Assembly: GCA_017440465.1 (NCBI GenBank)
Contig: JAFSHF010000002.1
Coordinates: 1 to 50,403, forward strand
Direction: 5' to 3'
DNA length: 50,403 nucleotides
Source of the DNA: Clostridia bacterium
GTDB lineage: Bacteria > Bacillota > Clostridia > Oscillospirales > QAKW01
Below the pieces are notes generated by a model, which worked only from the letters and a program-made list of their open reading frames with translations, did not search any database and was not told the origin of the DNA. Of the stretch, positions 49,880 to 50,403 are shown one piece after another (position 1 is the stretch's first letter; each line of letters begins with the position of its first letter). Made by a program: the position numbers and the translations under genes.

Positions 49880-50403
49880 CCTTCAAACGACCTCCTGTTC
49901 TCCATCGCTCTTGTCAGGGTCAGGCTATCGGCATATTCCAGCGTTCCGCCTACAGGGATGCCCAGCGCCAAACCGGTCACCTTCACCTCAAAGGGCTTGA
50001 GCAATTTATTTAAGTATAATGCTGTCGCCTGCCCCTCCACATTGGGAGAGGTGGCAAGAATAACCTCGTCCACCGTTTCCTCTGCCACCCGATGCAGCAG
50101 TTCGCGGATCTTGAGTTGGTCCGCGCCGATGCCGTTGACGGGAGAGATCAGCCCATGCAACACGTGATAAGTGCCGTGGAAGGTGCGGGTGCGTTCCATC
50201 GCCTCCACATCCTCCGGCTTTTCCACCACGCAGATGGCATTGCTCCGCTTGGTATCGGCGCAGATGGGGCAAAGGTCTTGATCGGTCAGATTCTGGCATC
50301 GCGGGCAGCAATGGATCAGATCCTTCGATGCCAAAAGCGTTTCGGCAAACTCCCGCACCGTCGCATCCCCCTGCGCCAAGATGAAGTATGCCATCTTCTG
50401 CGC
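49876..50403 (-). CDS. recR: Recombination protein RecR (5' end outside the window)
   Basis: The C-terminal 175 residues of RecR, continuing in frame to the window edge; the ATG at 50394 is internal, as the helix-hairpin-helix start of the family is missing. CCPRCQNLTDQDLCPIC is the zinc finger, CVVEKPEDVEAMERT starts the Toprim domain, and GLALGIPVGGTLEYAD is the conserved C-terminal block. With RecO and RecF it loads RecA on gapped DNA. Confidence 0.95.
   Translation of the reverse strand, partial: AQKMAYFILAQGDATVREFAETLLASKDLIHCCPRCQNLTDQDLCPICADTKRSNAICVVEKPEDVEAMERTRTFHGTYHVLHGLISPVNGIGADQLKIRELLHRVAEETVDEVILATSPNVEGQATALYLNKLLKPFEVKVTGLALGIPVGGTLEYADSLTLTRAMENRRSFEG

Noticed and set aside
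1..50403. CRISPR arrays, complete insertion sequences, prophage genes, rRNA or intact tRNA genes
   Set aside because: I looked for direct repeats with regular spacing, transposase motifs, integrases and cloverleaf folds and found none that hold up.

Overview
The window reads as chromosomal DNA of a Gram-positive Firmicute of class Clostridia, probably a gut-type relative of the Oscillospirales or Christensenellales. This lineage is inferred. It rests on a T-box in front of pheST, a lysine riboswitch in front of the lysine genes, an IreB homologue, a class B sortase, DegV, a two-gene SUF-like FeS system, strong AGGAGG ribosome binding sites and sigma-A promoters of the TTGACA-N17-TATAAT type. 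Coding regions are GC-balanced and intergenic regions AT-rich. I see no phage, CRISPR array, complete IS or replication origin.

Layout. 1-328: non-coding, with a degenerate tRNA-like 3' fragment and a strong hairpin. 329-4090 (+): MBL-fold hydrolase, DUF3048 lipoprotein and LVIVD-repeat protein. 4111-5764 (+): esterase and SGNH hydrolase. 5762-9345 (-): OPT transporter translationally coupled to a PqqD-fold protein, and a ClC channel. 9454-9852 (+): Cys-rich membrane protein. 9892-13513 (-): DUF6106-like protein, Nnr, alanine racemase and PAP2 phosphatase. 13598-20769 (+): T-box pheST, ireB, a PLP enzyme and two HAD hydrolases. 20908-22320 (+): glmM.

22380-33550 is a hexuronide and hexuronate locus. 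A GH2 glycosidase and a GPH symporter lie on the minus strand, two AraC regulators converge, and a plus-strand operon uxaC-uxuA-uxuB(SDR)-eda-kdgK encodes the whole route from glucuronate to pyruvate and glyceraldehyde 3-phosphate. 33633-39244 (-): AT-rich class III Fic gene, class B sortase, malate dehydrogenase/malic enzyme operon behind a leader hairpin, DegV and a hemolysin III-type protein. 39391-40077 (+): trmO. 40214-45130 (+): lysine riboswitch and dapA-dapB-lysC-lysA. 45129-50403 (-): lipoprotein, Nudix, SUF-like SmsB/SmsC, phosphoglucomutase, TSCPD protein and recR (cut by the window end).

The most unusual object is a 279-bp nested inverted-repeat element at 43495-43773. It sits between the lysC stop and the lysA start and is bounded by a TAA direct repeat. 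Conceptual removal restores a Shine-Dalgarno sequence (in the 3' end of lysC) 10 nt from the lysA ATG. The element therefore looks like a MITE-like insertion that separated lysA from its ribosome binding site. Its outer stem would fold the two back together in the RNA. Second-tier leads are the OPT-PqqD coupling, the terminator-like hairpin in the malate operon leader, the Met-rich C-terminal tail of the GH2 enzyme and a possibly almost leaderless AraC mRNA.
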